The notes: a model not told the origin generated them from the sequence alone. A stretch of DNA of 64,000 nucleotides from Mesorhizobium sp. INR15 (GCF_015500075.1 NZ_CP045496.1:2862001-2926000); one strand, 5' to 3'. Shown: positions 54,601 through 62,145, counted from the first letter of the stretch. A program made the numbers and translations.

Positions 54601-55741
54601 CAGCCAGGCGGTAGCGGTCAACACCGCGGGAGGTTTGCCAAGGCTTCTTCTTAACGACGGTGGAATAGCAACCTACAACGGCGGATCTGGCACGACGGCA
54701 TTGACCTTCACCTATACCGTTGCCGTCGGCCAGAACACTTCCGACCTGACGGTCTCCTCGTTCAACCTCAACGGCTCGACCGTCACTGATCTAGCAACCA
54801 ACAATGCCAATCTCTCGGGTGCCAACAACTACAATCCGGCCGGCACACTGCAGATCGACACGACGGTACCAACGGTCGCCATCAACACGATCGCCGGCAA
54901 CGGCAACGTCAGTGGCTTGGAAGCGTTGACAGGATTCGCCATCAGCGGCACCTCGACCAATGTCGAGAACGGCCAGGTCGTGACGGTCAATATCCGCAAC
55001 AGCCAGAACATTGTCGTCGACAGCTACACGGCCACCGACCAGAACAATGCCTGGTCCGTGAATGTGACGAGTGCGCAGGCGCAGGCGCTCGCCGACGGCG
55101 CCTACACCGTGACGGCCGACGTGGCGGACAAGGCAGGCAATCTCGCACCGCTCGCTACCAGGGCCCTGATCGTCGACGAAGACAAACTGCCCGAAGCGCC
55201 GATCCTGGTCATCGCAAACACCGCGCTGACGGTCCAGGCACATGGCTCGATCGCACTTGGAATAACTGCAACTCCCATCGATTCGGACGATAGCGTCACG
55301 TTGAAGATCGCGGGCCTGCCGAGCTATGAGACGATCACCGCCCCAAGCGGCTACAGCGTCAGCCGGGCGTTGCAGTTGAACGGCACCTATACGTGGACGA
55401 TCAGCGAGACCTCCTCCACGATCGGCAAGCCGATCTCAGGACTCGTACTGGCATCCTCCTATGGCGGCACGGGCCATCCCGTCGCCACGCTGACGATCGT
55501 TGCGAGCAATACGACCCTTGGCGAAACAGCGAGTTCGACATCGCGGACCATGACGGTTACGGATCCCCCCGCGATCATGACCGGGCCGACATCGAACCTC
55601 ATTGCCTTGTTCAACCAGTATGTTGCATCGGGCTTTCACGACAACCGATCAGGCGCCGGAGAGATCGTGCAGACATCGCATCTGCAGAGTGGCCACGATG
55701 CCCTGGCGTTCCTGGCGACGCCAGGCCATTTCGAGCGCTGA
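48626..55741 (+). CDS. Giant modular type I secreted protein with phosphoesterase domain
   Basis: The protein has 2371 residues from ATG 48626, which has GGGGG upstream (ATG 48608 has no ribosome site). Order: module A (5-438) and its paralogue module B (625-1052), each followed by Ig-like domains (DRLSKDTGASSSDTITSNAK; DTGASSSDKITSNATLAGTG). A phosphoesterase-family domain (1242-1469) reads HIVIVVEENHGYSD, FTNYHAVAHPSEPNY, NVNNDMHDGT, LTSDENDGSG. Five 121-residue repeats (1474-2082) and a C-terminal Ig-like and unique tail complete it. There is no Sec signal. A HlyB-type transporter gene begins 13 bases later, so this is its probable cargo. It may be an adhesin that also hydrolyses phosphate esters or phospholipids (inference). 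Confidence 0.88.
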   Translation: MASSSQINTLFSGISDISSDPPHNALAVGPNNAVMAEGSKVEWTDLSGGAMNSQSVYQFFGSLGATATNALFDPRAAYDSVNQRYVVTIDNIGSGGAISNVDIAVSRDSNPNDGWYFYSLNTSIMINGQLTAADQPALSLDGTNIYITTPQYGVNVSGFAGTEQWVIGDTTGAGGGIYNGGTMTVVANQVASPNQGIARLVAGNNGQTYYASAENTGSQTLITLQTYNPATNSFGPTTTVSLGNIDQGGGGSDYTAQQQGTSVLLNAGDANIQNLAYSNGFLYGVSEVMSAGSSTPQVHWFKIDVSNPGSPTLVAQGDIPGAAIGSGVATFDGSIAVDQAGDVIINYTASGPGIYPADYYSFMAAADPSGTFSAPVLYQASSSYLANGDGGNVQRWGNNSSATADPSDPNSFWLSGEYVASGWWQTSVAQVVIQTPTANVTDRLSKDTGASSSDTITSNAKIGGTGVANAVVSFTVDGNAIATTVTANAGGAWTFTPSGLADGPHTIVASETGAPGNPSPASLTFTLDTTTPTVAIGNVGGATGQAALTVTGTVGDPDVSGPGSTVQIFDGTTQVGTATVQADGTWSTGITLSNGTNSLTARNTDLAGNMGTSAPVTYTITTPSSSIQTTFTGLSDLSDDPPDNGLAVGPGGIVMAEGQRVEWTNLAGAAATNMSAYSFFPPPAGANSWVGSLKDTFSAYDAVNNRFVYSSENLNPHSSPGSTNEVFAVSKGSNPNDGWYFGSISTSTTINGVATESDEPTLAVDGTNIYIASPQYNASGPGYLGSELWVISDTAGAGGGIYNGGTPTIIATQLTDPSQGIFRDAAGNNGKTYFASAYDNGGQSFMALQVYDVATNTFGSVTSISFGNIDQGTGGTTYYAQQQGSNVLLDVNDGRIGNLVYANGFLYGTNEIQSPGSSVPSVHWFKIDVSNPASPVMAAQGTISGDTIGANVATFNGSIAVDAAGDVIINFNASGPNMLPSDYYVLGKTDNLSFGFTTPVLYQASSQPFALDTNRWGSNSSAVVDPNNPNAFWISSEYIANNWWQTAVAQVAVQGSPTERLLNDTGASSSDKITSNATLAGTGTANAVVHFVVDGTAISSTATADSTGAWQFTPVGLADGQHTIVASETDALGNLRSASLTFSLDTTPPAVTMTNAGGTASQAALTVTGTVSDPDVSGPGATVAIFDGTTQVGTAPVQANGSWSTNITLTNGTNTLTARDTDSAGNVGSSMPVTYTYQAVAPDHIVIVVEENHGYSDLIGNPAAPYINSLVSQGTLFTNYHAVAHPSEPNYFAIFSGSTQGITTDGTFFFPTAPTLAGELLQAGDSFVGYAESPPEQDHMPWASFGDSQNTGQDFSNFPTDFSKLPTVSFVIPNVNNDMHDGTVAQGDQWLSTNLSAYVNWAKTHNSILVLTSDENDGSGNNQVATIVLGAGVGVGQNSQLFDHYSLLHTIENTYGLPTLGSSATAPIMTFAPVSTTTVTLISASGTGIASGNGDLNAGSTVTLTVNFSGAVTVNAAGGSPSLLLNDGGIAAYSGGSGTTALTFSYIVAAGQNTPDLTVSSLSLNGSIITDGAGNSADPSGATNYNPAGTLQIDATIPTIASIATSGTGITSGNGDLNAGKTVTLTVNFSEAVTVNAAGGSPSLLLNDGGVAAYSGGSGTTALTFSYTVASGQNTPDLTVSSLSLNGSIITDGAGNSADPSGATNYNPAGTLQIDATIPTIASIATSGTGITSGNGDLNAGKTVTLTVTFSKAVTVNSAGGSPRLLLGDGGIAAYSGGSGTAALTFKYTVAAGQNTSDLTISSFDLNGSAIADGVANSAIISGATNYNPAGTLQIDTTIPTIAGIATSGAGITNGNGDLNAGKTVALTVTFSEAVTVNSAGGSPRLLLNDGGIATYSGGSGTTALTFSYTVASGQNTPDLTVSSLSLNGSTIADPAGNNANLSGANNYNPAGTLQIDTAVPTIASISTSGAGIANGIGDLNAGKTVTLAVNFSQAVAVNTAGGLPRLLLNDGGIATYNGGSGTTALTFTYTVAVGQNTSDLTVSSFNLNGSTVTDLATNNANLSGANNYNPAGTLQIDTTVPTVAINTIAGNGNVSGLEALTGFAISGTSTNVENGQVVTVNIRNSQNIVVDSYTATDQNNAWSVNVTSAQAQALADGAYTVTADVADKAGNLAPLATRALIVDEDKLPEAPILVIANTALTVQAHGSIALGITATPIDSDDSVTLKIAGLPSYETITAPSGYSVSRALQLNGTYTWTISETSSTIGKPISGLVLASSYGGTGHPVATLTIVASNTTLGETASSTSRTMTVTDPPAIMTGPTSNLIALFNQYVASGFHDNRSGAGEIVQTSHLQSGHDALAFLATPGHFER
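48640..51780 (+). repeat. Two homologous N-terminal modules of the giant protein
   Basis: Residues about 5-438 and 625-1052 align along their length: DPPHNALAVGP/DPPDNGLAVGP, SNPNDGWYF in both, QQGTSVLLNAGD/QQGSNVLLDVND, and PQVHWFKIDVSNPGSPTLVA/PSVHWFKIDVSNPASPVMAA. They were duplicated together with the Ig-like domains that follow. Each module probably forms a beta-propeller-like domain. Confidence 0.8.
53045..54870 (+). repeat. Five tandem 363-bp repeats (121 residues each)
   Basis: Each unit carries GNGDLNAGKTVTLTVNFSEA, LLLNDGGxAAYSGGSGT and NYNPAGTLQIDxTxP. Units two and three are nearly identical in DNA sequence, showing recent duplication or conversion, while unit five is the most divergent. 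Such Ig/SwmB-like repeats form stalks in secreted adhesins. Confidence 0.9.
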
Positions 55742-55754
55742 GAGGAACCCGCAG

Positions 55755-57914
55755 ATGTCCTTCGGAGGCCCTGGGATTGGCCAGGAAGACGACCAGGGGC
55801 TCGGCGTCCTCGTCATGCTCCTGCAACTCCACGGCGTTGCTGCCGAGGGGCCGCAGATACGCCACAGGCTCGGCCAGGCGCGCATCGGCACAACGGAGAT
55901 GCTGCGCTGCGCCAAGGACGTCGGGCTCAAGGCGCGCAGCATCAAAACCGCTTGGCCCCGCCTAGCCCGCACGCCCTTGCCGGCCATTGCGGCGCTCAAG
56001 GATGGCGGCTTCCTGCTGCTCGGCAAGGCTGGGGAGGAGCAAGTCCTCGTCCAGCGTCCCCATGCGCCGCGCCCGGAGGCATTGTCGCGCGCCGAGTTCG
56101 AGGAAATCTGGGACGGGCGGCTGATCCTCATGACGCGCCGGGCCTCGCTATCGGACCTGTCTCGGCGCTTCGACATAACCTGGTTTCTTGGCGCGATCCG
56201 GAAATATCGCCATCTCTTGGGCGAAGTCCTCGTCGCGTCCCTGTTCCTTCAGCTCTTCGCGCTGATCAGCCCGCTCTTGTTCCAGGTCGTGATCGACAAG
56301 GTGCTGGTGCACCGGGGCATAAGCACGCTGGAAATCCTCACCGTAGGGCTCGTTGCGATCGCGGTCTTCGAGGCAGTCCTCGGCGGGCTGCGCACCTACC
56401 TTTTTGCCCATACGACCAACCGCATCGATGTCGAGCTCGGCGCGCGCCTGTATCGCCATCTGATGGCGCTGCCGCTCGCCTATTTCCAGGCGCGACGCGC
56501 GGGTGACTCGATCGCCCGCGTACGCGAGCTCGAGAATATCCGCAATTTCCTCACGAGCTCGGCCCTGACCCTGGTCGTCGACCTTGCCTTCACCGTGGTC
56601 TTCCTCGGCGTGATGTTCATCTATTCGCCGCTCTTGACCTTGGTCGTGCTGAGCGCCTTTCCCGTCTACATCGGCGTTTCGGCGGGCGCGACGCCCCTTT
56701 TCCGCAAGCGACTCGACGAGAAGTTCAGGTGCGGCGCCGAAAATCAGGCTCTGCTCGTGGAGAGCATCACCGGGGTCGAGACATTGAAGGCGCTCGCGGT
56801 TGAACCGCAGATGCAGCGCCGCTGGGAGGAACAGCTTGCCGCCTATGTTTCCGCAAGCTTCAGCGTGATGAGCCTTGGCAACATGGCAAGTCAGGCTATC
56901 CAGCTCGCAAGCAAGATAGTCACCGCCGCCATCCTGTTCTTCGGCGCCAAGCTCGTCATCGATGGCAAGCTGACTGTAGGCGAACTGGTGGCCTTCAATA
57001 TGCTGGCGAGCCGCGTGAGCGCACCGGTGCTGCGACTGGCGCAGATATGGCAGGATTTCCATCAAGCGCGCCTCTCGATCGAACGGCTCGGTGATATTCT
57101 CAATACGCAACCTGAGCCGACGCTCGGCGCGGGCCGCGCCTCGCTGCCGCCGATCCGCGGCGAGATTACTTTCGAGCATGTCGACTTCCGCTACCGCATC
57201 GACGGGCCGGAGGTGCTGCACGATGTGAGCTTTCAATTTCCGCCAGGCCAGATCGTGGGTCTTGTTGGCGCATCGGGTTCAGGCAAGAGCACGATCGCCA
57301 AGCTCGTCCAGCGCCTCTACGTGCCCGAGAACGGGCGCGTCCTCGCCGACGGTGTCGATCTCGCCATGGTCGATACGGCCTGGCTGCGTCGGCAGGTTGG
57401 CGTCGTGCTGCAGGAGGACGTGCTCTTCAACCGCTCGGTACGCGACAATATCGCGCTCGCCGACCCCGCGACACCGATGAAGGATGTCATCGCCGCGGCC
57501 GAACTCGCCGGAGCCAACCAATTCATCCTCGAGCTTCCGGAAGGCTACGACACGGTCATTGGCGAGCGTGGTTGCTCGCTCTCCGGTGGCCAGCGCCAGC
57601 GCATTGCCATTGCTCGCGCGCTCCTTGGCGATCCGCGCATCCTGATCTTCGACGAGGCGACCAGCGCTCTCGATTATGAGAGTGAACGCATCATCCAGGA
57701 CAATATGCGCAGCATGTCGGAACGGCGCACTGTCATCATCATCGCCCATCGCCTGTCGATGGTACGCCATGCCGACCGCATCATCACCATCGACCGCGGC
57801 CGAATCGTCGAGGACGGCACGCATGACGACTTGATACGGTCGAACGGCCGTTACGCCAACCTGCATCAGCTGCAAGCGGGGAATACCAATGGCAGCCGCC
57901 GGAAACATCGTTGA
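55755..57914 (+). CDS. HlyB-type type I secretion ABC transporter
   Basis: The protein has 719 residues from ATG 55755, with AGAGGA upstream; the longer open frame to 55602 lies inside the giant gene. The N-terminal 125 residues are a C39-like domain without catalytic cysteine (VLVMLLQLHGVAAEG, AAIAALKDGGFLLLGKAGEE), as in HlyB, where it holds cargo. The permease spans about 150-440. ATPase motifs are GASGSGKST (near 504), LSGGQRQRIAIARAL (near 608), ILIFDEATSALD (near 629) and IAHRLSM. It lies 13 bases after the giant gene and overlaps the fusion-protein gene by 26 bases, so the three form one unit. Confidence 0.94.
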   Translation: MSFGGPGIGQEDDQGLGVLVMLLQLHGVAAEGPQIRHRLGQARIGTTEMLRCAKDVGLKARSIKTAWPRLARTPLPAIAALKDGGFLLLGKAGEEQVLVQRPHAPRPEALSRAEFEEIWDGRLILMTRRASLSDLSRRFDITWFLGAIRKYRHLLGEVLVASLFLQLFALISPLLFQVVIDKVLVHRGISTLEILTVGLVAIAVFEAVLGGLRTYLFAHTTNRIDVELGARLYRHLMALPLAYFQARRAGDSIARVRELENIRNFLTSSALTLVVDLAFTVVFLGVMFIYSPLLTLVVLSAFPVYIGVSAGATPLFRKRLDEKFRCGAENQALLVESITGVETLKALAVEPQMQRRWEEQLAAYVSASFSVMSLGNMASQAIQLASKIVTAAILFFGAKLVIDGKLTVGELVAFNMLASRVSAPVLRLAQIWQDFHQARLSIERLGDILNTQPEPTLGAGRASLPPIRGEITFEHVDFRYRIDGPEVLHDVSFQFPPGQIVGLVGASGSGKSTIAKLVQRLYVPENGRVLADGVDLAMVDTAWLRRQVGVVLQEDVLFNRSVRDNIALADPATPMKDVIAAAELAGANQFILELPEGYDTVIGERGCSLSGGQRQRIAIARALLGDPRILIFDEATSALDYESERIIQDNMRSMSERRTVIIIAHRLSMVRHADRIITIDRGRIVEDGTHDDLIRSNGRYANLHQLQAGNTNGSRRKHR

Positions 57915-59313
57915 ATTTCCCACGCGGCAGGTTCGCCGCCGCGATCACGAGACCGCGTTCCTGCCGGCGGCGCTCGAGGTCATGGAGACGCCGCCTTCAC
58001 CCATCGGTCGTGCCATCGGCGCGACCATCATCGCCTTTTTCTGCCTGGCCCTCGCCTGGGCGACGGTCGGCAAGGTCGATATCGTCGCGACCGCGCCCGG
58101 CAGGATCGTGCCCGATGACCGCGTCAAGGTCATCCAGCCATTCGAGACCGGCATCGTGCATGCCATACATGTGCGCGACGGCGCTTCGGTGAAGGCGGGA
58201 GACGTGTTGATCGAGCTCGATCCGACGGTCAGCGCGGCGGAGACCGACCACATCAAGAGTGATCTCGTCGCCGCGCAGCTCGAGGTGGCGCGGCTGCGGG
58301 CGGCGCTCGCGGGGGATGCCAATCCCCTCGATGATTTCGTCGCCCCCGCCGACGCGAGCCAGGCCTTGATCGAGACACAGCGCCGCTTCCTCGTGATGCA
58401 GACAGCCGAGCAGGACGCCAAACTCGCCGAGATCACGCGCCAGCTTGCCGAGAAGCAAGCGGAGGGCGAAACAATCACGGCCACCATCGACAAGCTGCAG
58501 GCAGTCCTCCCGCCGCTCCAGGAGCGTGTGAGCATGGACAAGAGCCTCTACGACAAGGGCCTTGCCTCCAAGATTACCTATCTCACCGACTTGCAGGACC
58601 TGATCGGCCAGCAGCACGATCTCCCGGTCCTGGAGAGCCGTGGCCGCGAAGCCGAGGCGGCTGTCGCGGTACTGAGGGAGACCAGCGCGCGGGCCCAGGC
58701 CGAATATCGCCGTTCGCTTTTCGACGATCTGGCGAAGGCCGAGCAAAAGGAAGCTGGTCTCGCCCAGGACATGGTCAAGGCAGAGCACAAGGGCAAAATG
58801 CAAACCCTGACCGCCCCGGTCGACGGCGTCGTGCAGCAGCTCTCGGTGCATACGATCGGAGGCGTGGTCACTCCGGCGCAGCCGCTCGCGGTGATCGTGC
58901 CGGTCGACGCCGCTCTCGAGATCGAGGCCATGGTGTCGAACAACGATATCGGCTTCGTCTTTCCGGGGCAGAAGGCCGAGATCAAGGTCGATACCTTCAA
59001 TTTCACGCGCTACGGGCTGCTGCACGGGCGGGTGCTCGGTGTCTCGCGCGATGCCGTAATCAATGGTCAGCGCGACGATGCCTCCCGCGAACCGCCATCC
59101 GCGGCGGAAAATTCAACGAGCGAGACAAAAGGGCTCACCTATGTAGCGCGCATTTCGCTCGACAGCGCGCAGATGCAGATTGAGGGCAGGTCCGCCGACC
59201 TCTCGCCTGGGATGTCGGTTACGGTCGAGATCAAGACCGGCTCTCGCCGAATCATCAGCTACCTGCTTTCGCCTCTCATGCGCTACAAGCAGGAGGCCCT
59301 GCGCGAGAGATGA
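57889..59313 (+). CDS. HlyD-family membrane fusion protein
   Basis: The protein has 474 residues from ATG 57889, inside the end of the transporter gene. A cytoplasmic N-terminus of about 45 residues is followed by one membrane helix (GATIIAFFCLALAWATVG), a beta/lipoyl half (TAPGRIVPDDRVKVIQPFET, VRDGASVKAGDVLIELD), a coiled coil (about 110-300) and the return half (LTAPVDGVVQQLSVHTIGGV). It is closer to true HlyD than the PrtE-type protein at 43997-45364. It completes the dedicated exporter of the giant protein; the outer-membrane channel must be encoded elsewhere. Confidence 0.94.
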   Translation: MAAAGNIVEFPTRQVRRRDHETAFLPAALEVMETPPSPIGRAIGATIIAFFCLALAWATVGKVDIVATAPGRIVPDDRVKVIQPFETGIVHAIHVRDGASVKAGDVLIELDPTVSAAETDHIKSDLVAAQLEVARLRAALAGDANPLDDFVAPADASQALIETQRRFLVMQTAEQDAKLAEITRQLAEKQAEGETITATIDKLQAVLPPLQERVSMDKSLYDKGLASKITYLTDLQDLIGQQHDLPVLESRGREAEAAVAVLRETSARAQAEYRRSLFDDLAKAEQKEAGLAQDMVKAEHKGKMQTLTAPVDGVVQQLSVHTIGGVVTPAQPLAVIVPVDAALEIEAMVSNNDIGFVFPGQKAEIKVDTFNFTRYGLLHGRVLGVSRDAVINGQRDDASREPPSAAENSTSETKGLTYVARISLDSAQMQIEGRSADLSPGMSVTVEIKTGSRRIISYLLSPLMRYKQEALRER

Positions 59314-59333
59314 TGGTTTGCCCGACCGGCCTG

Positions 59334-59669
59334 CTAATCGCGACGGCGGGTCGCGATCTGCCAAATGTTGCCCCATGTGTCTTCTACCGTCGCCCTCCGA
59401 TCGCCATACGGCATGGTCGTGGGGGCTTCGACCGAGACAGCGCCAGCTCCAATCGCGTCGCGGTAGGCGCGGTCCGCGTCCTCGACATAGACGTAGAGGA
59501 ACGCGGTGCCAGCGTCGCGAATACCTCCGCCGTCACTGACCATAACCATCGAGTCACCGATCCTCACTTCGGCGGGCCTTCCCGGATTGATGTCGCAGGA
59601 CGCGTGGAAGACCATTCTCAGGAACGCCACCACACCTTCCACATCTTGTGTAATTATCCTTGGCGTCAC
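59334..59669 (-). CDS. VOC (glyoxalase/bleomycin-resistance) superfamily protein, PhnB-like
   Basis: The protein has 111 residues from GTG 59669. The VOC fold shows in VTPRIITQDVEGVVAFL, RIGDSMVMVSDGGG, AFLYVYVEDADRAYRDAI and PYGDRRATVEDTWGNIWQIA. PhnB-like members often bind metal, but the substrate is unknown. The start is odd: the frame continues upstream (QPDGWPT, as in relatives) and an AGGAGG stands about 40 bases further up, but the only ATG there is out of frame and an in-frame TGA precedes it. A small indel may have removed the original start. Confidence 0.75.
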   Translation of the reverse strand: MTPRIITQDVEGVVAFLRMVFHASCDINPGRPAEVRIGDSMVMVSDGGGIRDAGTAFLYVYVEDADRAYRDAIGAGAVSVEAPTTMPYGDRRATVEDTWGNIWQIATRRRD

Positions 59670-59815
59670 TGTGGGCCAACCGTCCGGCTGGAAGCTCTTC
59701 GACGTTGCATCCTCCTGATGTCTGACTCAGAATAATCGCAGAGTGTTTAACTCAGATCATCGCACATACGCGCGATTGGGCCCGATCTTCCGGGACTTGA
59801 TCCGCTTCGGAATGG

Positions 59816-60577
59816 TCAGTTGGCGGCATCCCTTTGGAATGTCTCAAAAACAAACCGCTTGGCTTCGCGCACGCTGTCTTCAAGCGGCGTTGCTTTGGCC
59901 AGATGCGCTGAAATCGAGCTGGCCAGCATGCAGCCTGTCCCGCGCATAGACCCGGCAAGACGAGGCGTGTCGAAGCGGACAGGTTGGTGATCGGAGCGAA
60001 GCAGAATGTCCGTTGCCAAGGGGCCCGTCGCATGGCCACCCTTGAGCAACAGCGCTGACGGGCCCGCAGCCAGCAATCGCTCTCCCTGCAGCAGCACATC
60101 ATCGTCACCCCCTGCCATTTCGGAGCTGGTCAGGACGGCCAGCTCGACGAGATTTGGCGTGACGAGACGGCAAAGCGGCATAAGTTCGCGCCTGAGTGCG
60201 CCGATCGCGCGCGTCTGCAGGAGTAGCCTGCCTGACGAAGACGCCAGCACCGGATCGAGCACAGCTGGGATGCGCGGGTTCTCGGAAAGCACAGCGGCAA
60301 CCGCTGCGATGACTCCAGCCGTTGCCAGCATGCCGATCTTGATGGCCATCACTTCGTTGGCCTGAAGTGCCGCCCGCATCTGATCGCGCACCAGTGCCGG
60401 GCGCAGATGCTGGATGTCGCTGACGGCGTCGTGCGTCTGCACCGTTATCGCGGTGACAGCAAGGCAGGTGCGCAGGCCCATCGAAGCTATCGTCTCGATA
60501 TCCCGAGCAATTCCCGCACCGCCGCTTGAGTCCGAGCCGCCGACGACAAGCACATGTGGTTCTCGCCTTAGCGCCAT
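59816..60577 (-). CDS. thiD: Hydroxymethylpyrimidine/phosphomethylpyrimidine kinase
   Basis: The protein has 253 residues from ATG 60577; the longer open frame upstream lies within thiE. Ribokinase-fold motifs are LVVGGSDSSGGAGIARDIE at the N-terminus, KIGMLAT, VLDPVLASSSG and MRGTGCMLASSISAHLA near the C-terminus with the catalytic Asp position replaced in context by GTGC. It phosphorylates HMP and HMP-phosphate to HMP-PP for thiamine phosphate synthesis in the cytoplasm. It is the last gene of the thi operon and overlaps thiE by ten bases. Confidence 0.9.
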   Translation of the reverse strand: MALRREPHVLVVGGSDSSGGAGIARDIETIASMGLRTCLAVTAITVQTHDAVSDIQHLRPALVRDQMRAALQANEVMAIKIGMLATAGVIAAVAAVLSENPRIPAVLDPVLASSSGRLLLQTRAIGALRRELMPLCRLVTPNLVELAVLTSSEMAGGDDDVLLQGERLLAAGPSALLLKGGHATGPLATDILLRSDHQPVRFDTPRLAGSMRGTGCMLASSISAHLAKATPLEDSVREAKRFVFETFQRDAAN

Positions 60578-61173
60578 CGGCCGGTCTTTTCGATCCATTC
60601 TCGCGTGCGTGCCTCGGGATCGGCGTTCAATGTGATGTCTGTGACCACAGCGGCGCTGTCCGCACCGGCCTCGAAAACACCGCCGATCCGGTCCGGGTTG
60701 AGGCCGCCGATGGCGACCAGCGGGATCGGTCCAACGAGGCGCTTCCACTCGGCGATCCGTTCAAGCCCTTGCGGCGCCCATTTCATCTTCTTCAGGATGG
60801 TGGGGTAGATGGGGCCGAGTGCGATGTAGTCAGGCCGCGCGGCCATGGCCGTTTCCAGTTCGGCATGGTCATGCGTGCTGAGCCCCAGCTTCACGCCGGC
60901 TGCGCGTATTTGCGACAGGTCTGCTGCTTGCAGGTCCTCCTGGCCGAGATGCACGAAGTCGCAGCCTTCTTCGATGGCCAGCCGCCAGTGGTCATTGATG
61001 ATGAGCTGGCAGCGGTTTTGGGCGCACAAGGCCTTCGCCTTGCCGAACTCCGCGCGCAACGCGGTCTCGTCCATGTCCTTGATGCGCAGCTGCACCAGCT
61101 TGACGCCAAGCGGCACCAGCCGCTCGATCCAGGCGGCGCTGTCGACGATCAGGTAGAAGGGATCGAGTTTCAT
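60568..61173 (-). CDS. thiE: Thiamine phosphate synthase
   Basis: The protein has 201 residues, the usual size. TIM-barrel motifs are LVQLRIKDM, LIINDHWRLAIEEGCDFVHL, GLSTHDHAEL, YIALGPIYPT and VAIGGLNPDRI. It joins HMP-PP and the thiazole phosphate. The start overlaps the thiG stop (ATGA, 61170-61173) and its end overlaps thiD. Confidence 0.94.
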   Translation of the reverse strand: MKLDPFYLIVDSAAWIERLVPLGVKLVQLRIKDMDETALRAEFGKAKALCAQNRCQLIINDHWRLAIEEGCDFVHLGQEDLQAADLSQIRAAGVKLGLSTHDHAELETAMAARPDYIALGPIYPTILKKMKWAPQGLERIAEWKRLVGPIPLVAIGGLNPDRIGGVFEAGADSAAVVTDITLNADPEARTREWIEKTGRWR

Positions 61174-61943
61174 GAAAAATGCGCCTTGCCGAAGGTTGGG
61201 GTCGACGGCACTGCGAGATCGCGCGGCTCGAGCATTCCCGAGATGAAAGCCTCCCGTCCGGCATCGACGGCCTTGCCGAACGCACGCGCCATGCCGACCG
61301 GATCGGCTGCCTTGGCAACCGCCGTATTTAGAAGCACGGCATCGAAGCCGAGTTCCATGACGGTTGCCGCGTGCGAAGGCCGCCCGAGTCCCGCGTCCAC
61401 AATCAACGGAACATCAGGGAAATGTCCGCGCATCGAGCGCAAGGCCATGATGTTGACCGGCCCGAGCGCCGAACCGATCGGCGCGCACCAGGGCATCAAG
61501 ACCTTGCAGCCCGCTTCCAGCAGCCGCTCGGCAACGACGAGATCGTCGGTCGTATAGGGAAAGACAGCAAAGCCGTCCTCGCACAGGATGCGGGCGGCTT
61601 CGACCAGGCCGAACACGTCCGGCTGCAGCGTGTCGTGATTGCCGATGACTTCGAGCTTGATCCAGGCGGTGCCGAAGACCTCGCGCGCCATCCTGGCGGT
61701 CGTGACGGCCTCCTTGACGGAGTGGCAGCCGGCAGTGTTGGGCAGGACATTGACACCGAGCGAGCGGATCAACGACCAGAATTTGTCGCCGGACCTGCCG
61801 CCTGCCATTTCGCGGCGTAATGAGACGGTGACCACCGACGTGCCTGACGCCTTGACCGCGTCGGCGAGGATGGCCGGCGAAGGATATTGGGCGGTGCCGA
61901 GAAGCAGGCGCGAGGAGAGCGCCGTTCCAAGAAGATCGAACAT
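61170..61943 (-). CDS. thiG: Thiazole synthase
   Basis: The protein has 257 residues from ATG 61943, four bases after thiS. It has ThiG motifs: LLGTAQYPSPAIL, TAWIKLEVIGN with the Schiff-base lysine, LMPWCAPIGSALG, VDAGLGRPSHAATVMELG and VLLNTAVAKA. It makes the thiazole ring from DXP, dehydroglycine and sulfur from ThiS thiocarboxylate. Confidence 0.96.
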   Translation of the reverse strand: MFDLLGTALSSRLLLGTAQYPSPAILADAVKASGTSVVTVSLRREMAGGRSGDKFWSLIRSLGVNVLPNTAGCHSVKEAVTTARMAREVFGTAWIKLEVIGNHDTLQPDVFGLVEAARILCEDGFAVFPYTTDDLVVAERLLEAGCKVLMPWCAPIGSALGPVNIMALRSMRGHFPDVPLIVDAGLGRPSHAATVMELGFDAVLLNTAVAKAADPVGMARAFGKAVDAGREAFISGMLEPRDLAVPSTPTFGKAHFS

Positions 61944-61947
61944 GGCG

Positions 61948-62145
61948 CTAGCCCCCTTGCATGGGCGAGAGGATTTCGATCCGGTCGCCGTCGTTCAACT
62001 GGAATTCTGTCCTGTCGACCGCATGCACGAGGTCGCTGTTGACCGCGGTTGCGAGCCAGTCGCCCTCATAGTCGAGCGCGGCGAGCAGCGCCGCCAGCGT
62101 GGTGGCGGCAATCTCAAGCGCTTCGCCGTTGACGGTCAGTTTCAT
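61948..62145 (-). CDS. thiS: Sulfur carrier protein ThiS
   Basis: The protein has 65 residues from ATG 62145, too short to stand out by length alone. It starts MKLTVNGEALEI and ends in the essential Gly-Gly (LSPMQGG), with GDRIEIL before it as in ubiquitin-like ThiS. It carries sulfur for ThiG. It overlaps thiO by 32 bases. Confidence 0.95.
   Translation of the reverse strand: MKLTVNGEALEIAATTLAALLAALDYEGDWLATAVNSDLVHAVDRTEFQLNDGDRIEILSPMQGG

Noticed and set aside
56148..57236. 362-codon minus-strand frame
   Set aside because: It is antisense to the HlyB-type transporter with charged low-information sequence; a shadow.
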